Source of the DNA: a virus
Virus record (IMG/VR): IMGVR_UViG_3300046471_000248
Span: 1 to 40,851 of that record
Length of the DNA: 40,851 nucleotides
Direction: 5' to 3' (one strand)
The position numbers and the translations under genes were made by a program. The notes beneath the pieces are model-generated. The model saw only the letters and a list, made by a program, of their open reading frames with translations, did no database searches and was not told where the DNA came from. Within the stretch, counting starts at the first letter, position 1; the number at the start of each line of letters is the position of its first letter. This document shows, piece after piece, positions 38,665-40,851 of this stretch.

Positions 38665-40851
38665 ATGAACAAGACTTTGCTCGTGACCGCCATTTCGCTC
38701 GCTTTCTCGCTGAGCGCCCAAGCTGACGATTCCGTCGCCACCCGCGGCAGCAGCACGGCCACGCAGACCACCACGCGGTCTACCGACAGCAGTACCGACA
38801 GCAGCAACCGCAGCACCAACACCAGCTACGCCAACGACAACAGCAACCGCAGCACCAACAACGCCAACGACAGCAGCAACCGCAGCACCAACAACGCCAA
38901 CGACAGTTCCAACCGCAGCACCAACACCAGCACCACCAACGCCAACGACAGCAGCAACCGCAGCGTCTCGACCGACAACAGCAACCGCAGCACCAACACC
39001 AGCACCACCAATGCCAACGACAGCAGCAACCGCAGTGTGTCGACGGACAATAGCAATCGCAGCACCAATACCACCAACGCGAACGACAACAGCAACCGCA
39101 GCACCACCAACAACGCCAACGACAACAGCAACCGCAGCACCTACGCCGACAACAGCCAGCGCACCACCAACACCAGCACCAGCACCGACGACAACTCGGG
39201 CCAGACCCACAACAGCGGCAGCTCGACCTCGTCGGGCATCGGCGCCGCCGCGTCCAACAACGGCGCGGCCACCTCGAACCTGAACAACTCCTTCAACACC
39301 TCGACCACCAACGCCGTCAGCAACCTGAACGGCAGCGTCTCGGGTAACCAGATCTGGGGCATCGGCAACTCGGCCACCAACAGCGGCAGCAACAACGGTG
39401 CGGCCGGCAGCGGCGGCGCCGGTGCGGCCGGTACCGGTGGCGCGGTCGCCGCCACCTCGGGCGCGGGCGCCGCGGCCGGCGGCTCGACCGGCGGCGCCGG
39501 TGCGGCAGGCGGTACGGCAACCGCGGGCGGCGTGACCGCCGGCAGCGCCACCGCCGGCCCATCGACCGCCGGCAGCGGCGGCGCGGGCGGCATCGCCTCC
39601 AACGCCAGCTCGGGTGCCGGCGGCGCCGGCGGCAGCGGCGGTTCGGGCGCAGCGGGTGGTGCATCGACGTCCACCGGCGGCCTGAGCGGTGCCGGCGCAG
39701 CCGGCGGCACGGCATCCGGCGGCAACGGCGGCGCGGCCGGTTCGCTGACCGGCGGTAACGGCGGCAGCACCGGCGCTTCCTACGCCGGCACCGGCGGCGC
39801 CGGCGGCGCGACCGGTTCGGCCACCGGCGGCGCCGGCGCGGCGGGCGGCATCGGCGGCATGGGCGGTTCGGGCGCGGCTGGCGGCCTGGGCGGCATGGGC
39901 GGCGCAGGTGCGGCAGGCGGTACGGCAGGCAATGCCGGCGCCGGCACCGGCACCAATGGCGCAACCGGCGGTTCGAGCACCTCGGGCGGCAGCTGGGCCA
40001 CCACCGGCGCCGGCGGCATGCCAGGCAATGGTTCGGGCACGGGTTCGGGCACCGACGGTGCCGGCACCGGCGGCGCCAGCGGCGGCGCGACCTCGGGCGC
40101 CCCAGCGGCCACCGGCGGTGCAGTCACCAGCGGCACCAACCGTGCAACCGCAGGCACCTCGACCGGCGGTGCCGGCGGCACCGGCGGCGCGGGTGCGGCA
40201 GGCGGCATGGGCGGCAACGGTGCGGCTGGCGCGGCCGGCGGCACCGGCGGCTCGGGCGCCATGGCCCAGAACAGCAGCGGCGCCGGCGCGGCCGGCGGCA
40301 GCTCGACCAGCGGCAACGTCGGCGCAGCGGGCAGCCTGACCAGCAATGCAGGCGCCGGTGCCGGCAACACCGCCGGCAATGGCGGCTCGACCGGCGCGGG
40401 CGGCGCAGCCACCTCGGCCGGCGGCAACGGCGGTTCGGGTGCCGGCGGCGCGGCAGGCGGCACCAGCGGCTATGCTGCCAACACCGCAGGCAGCGGCGCC
40501 ACCGGCGGCAACGCCTCGACCGGCGCGGCCACCACCGGCAACGCCACCTCGGGCGCCTCGACCGGCGGTAACGGCGGCAACGGCGGCGCTGCCGGCTCGA
40601 CCACCGGCGGCCGCGGCGGCGACCTGGCTTCCATCAGCACCGGCTACGGCGTCGGCGGTGCCGGCGGCGTTGGCACCGGCGGCGCAGGCGGCAATAACAA
40701 CGTCAGCACCGGCAACTTCAACATGTCGAACACCATGGGCGGCGCCGCCGCGAACGCGGCCGGCATCACGGTGATCAGCCAGAACACCGGCATGTCGTCC
40801 CTGGTGCAGCAGAGCGTAAGCGTGCAAGCCAACCTGGGCAGCCTGCAGTAA
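38665..40851 (+). CDS. Secreted PGRS-like repeat protein, probably host surface/matrix protein
   Basis: A 728-residue protein with a Sec signal (MNKTLLVTAISLAFSLSAQA, cleavage after ~20). Residues ~25-170 are Asn/Ser/Thr/Arg-rich with repeated NANDSSNRSTN units and a variant with SVSTDNSNRSTN. Residues ~175-245 are Ser/Asn-rich with SNLNGSVSGNQIWGIGN. Residues ~245-680 are Gly/Ala-rich with GGAGAAGG-type motifs, as in PE_PGRS proteins. The last ~45 residues (NFNMSNTMGGAAANAAG, then ITVISQNTGMSSLVQQSVSV) are a short non-repetitive domain likely to be functional. GAGGGGAAACTCGA precedes the ATG. This looks like a host extracellular or amyloid-like adhesin, not a phage gene. Exact family unknown. 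Confidence 0.82.
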   Translation: MNKTLLVTAISLAFSLSAQADDSVATRGSSTATQTTTRSTDSSTDSSNRSTNTSYANDNSNRSTNNANDSSNRSTNNANDSSNRSTNTSTTNANDSSNRSVSTDNSNRSTNTSTTNANDSSNRSVSTDNSNRSTNTTNANDNSNRSTTNNANDNSNRSTYADNSQRTTNTSTSTDDNSGQTHNSGSSTSSGIGAAASNNGAATSNLNNSFNTSTTNAVSNLNGSVSGNQIWGIGNSATNSGSNNGAAGSGGAGAAGTGGAVAATSGAGAAAGGSTGGAGAAGGTATAGGVTAGSATAGPSTAGSGGAGGIASNASSGAGGAGGSGGSGAAGGASTSTGGLSGAGAAGGTASGGNGGAAGSLTGGNGGSTGASYAGTGGAGGATGSATGGAGAAGGIGGMGGSGAAGGLGGMGGAGAAGGTAGNAGAGTGTNGATGGSSTSGGSWATTGAGGMPGNGSGTGSGTDGAGTGGASGGATSGAPAATGGAVTSGTNRATAGTSTGGAGGTGGAGAAGGMGGNGAAGAAGGTGGSGAMAQNSSGAGAAGGSSTSGNVGAAGSLTSNAGAGAGNTAGNGGSTGAGGAATSAGGNGGSGAGGAAGGTSGYAANTAGSGATGGNASTGAATTGNATSGASTGGNGGNGGAAGSTTGGRGGDLASISTGYGVGGAGGVGTGGAGGNNNVSTGNFNMSNTMGGAAANAAGITVISQNTGMSSLVQQSVSVQANLGSLQ
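38817..39170 (+). repeat. Tandem Asn/Ser-rich coding repeats
   Basis: Repeats with a core of AACGACAGCAGCAACCGC and AGCACCAACA, about 33 bases (11 residues) or longer per unit, run through the N-terminal region of the secreted protein. Copy number may vary between strains by recombination or slippage. Confidence 0.75.

Noticed and set aside
38620-40827. 735-residue minus-strand Ala/Gly-rich open frame opposite the repeat protein
   Set aside because: GGC/GCC-type codons read as Ala/Gly on both strands, so a long mirror frame is expected; no signal peptide or RBS.

Overview
The window is an almost complete lambda-style temperate prophage with a podovirus-type virion (1 to about 38,250), followed by an AT-rich junction and one large host-like surface-protein gene (38,665-40,851). 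High GC, the phage gene set and the style of the flanking gene suggest a betaproteobacterium of the Burkholderiales, perhaps an Oxalobacteraceae such as Massilia or Duganella. That placement is inference. No rRNA, tRNA, CRISPR array or insertion sequence was seen.

Leftward early operon (8,493 to 1, minus strand). It runs from a pL-like promoter at about 8,547-8,576 through small unknown genes, a DnaJ-type zinc protein and two tiny GTG-started membrane proteins. It continues with RecT, a YqaJ/lambda-exonuclease-like protein with a long C-terminal extension, small proteins, a winged-helix-like protein, a frameshifted C5 cytosine methyltransferase, excisionase and a lambda-Int-type integrase at the window edge. 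Most neighbours share 4-base or longer stop-start overlaps.

Immunity region (8,547-10,830). A CI/LexA-type repressor with an intact Ala-Gly cleavage site and Ser/Lys dyad faces a Cro/YdaS-like gene. The pL and pR promoters carry near-identical 22-bp operators and the same 18-bp spacing. Downstream of the repressor, on its own strand, lie a membrane coiled-coil protein and a lipoprotein, likely expressed in the lysogen, then a terminator at 8,658-8,683.

Rightward early operon (10,621-16,523, plus strand): a small DNA-binding-like protein, a Dam-type adenine methyltransferase, a DUF1376 replication protein carrying an iteron-like array, a lambda-P-like protein, a RusA resolvase, a string of very small genes and a candidate Q-type antiterminator. 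A good promoter at 16,520-16,548 followed by three intrinsic terminators resembles the lambda pR'/tR' late switch.

Late operon (16,993-37,803): Sf6-like terminase small subunit, terminase large subunit, portal, scaffold, SU10-type (DUF5309) capsid protein, a collagen-like lipoprotein, a tailspike with an SGNH esterase domain, adaptor, fibre-like proteins, a tail nozzle/stabilisation protein, three probable ejection proteins, then lysis genes (coiled-coil holin-like protein, GH108 endolysin, 3TM holin). A consensus-like LexA box (37,982-38,001) sits between two divergent small genes at the right end.

Two genes are broken by a single extra G, and each break falls in one of the two longest G/C homopolymers noticed in the window (G8 at 2,810-2,817 and G7 at 16,291-16,297). 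This is either phase variation or a homopolymer sequencing error; the sequence alone cannot decide. The host-like gene at the right end encodes a secreted 728-residue protein with Asn/Ser-rich repeats, a PGRS-like Gly/Ala body and a short distinctive C-terminus, behind a plausible sigma-54 promoter.
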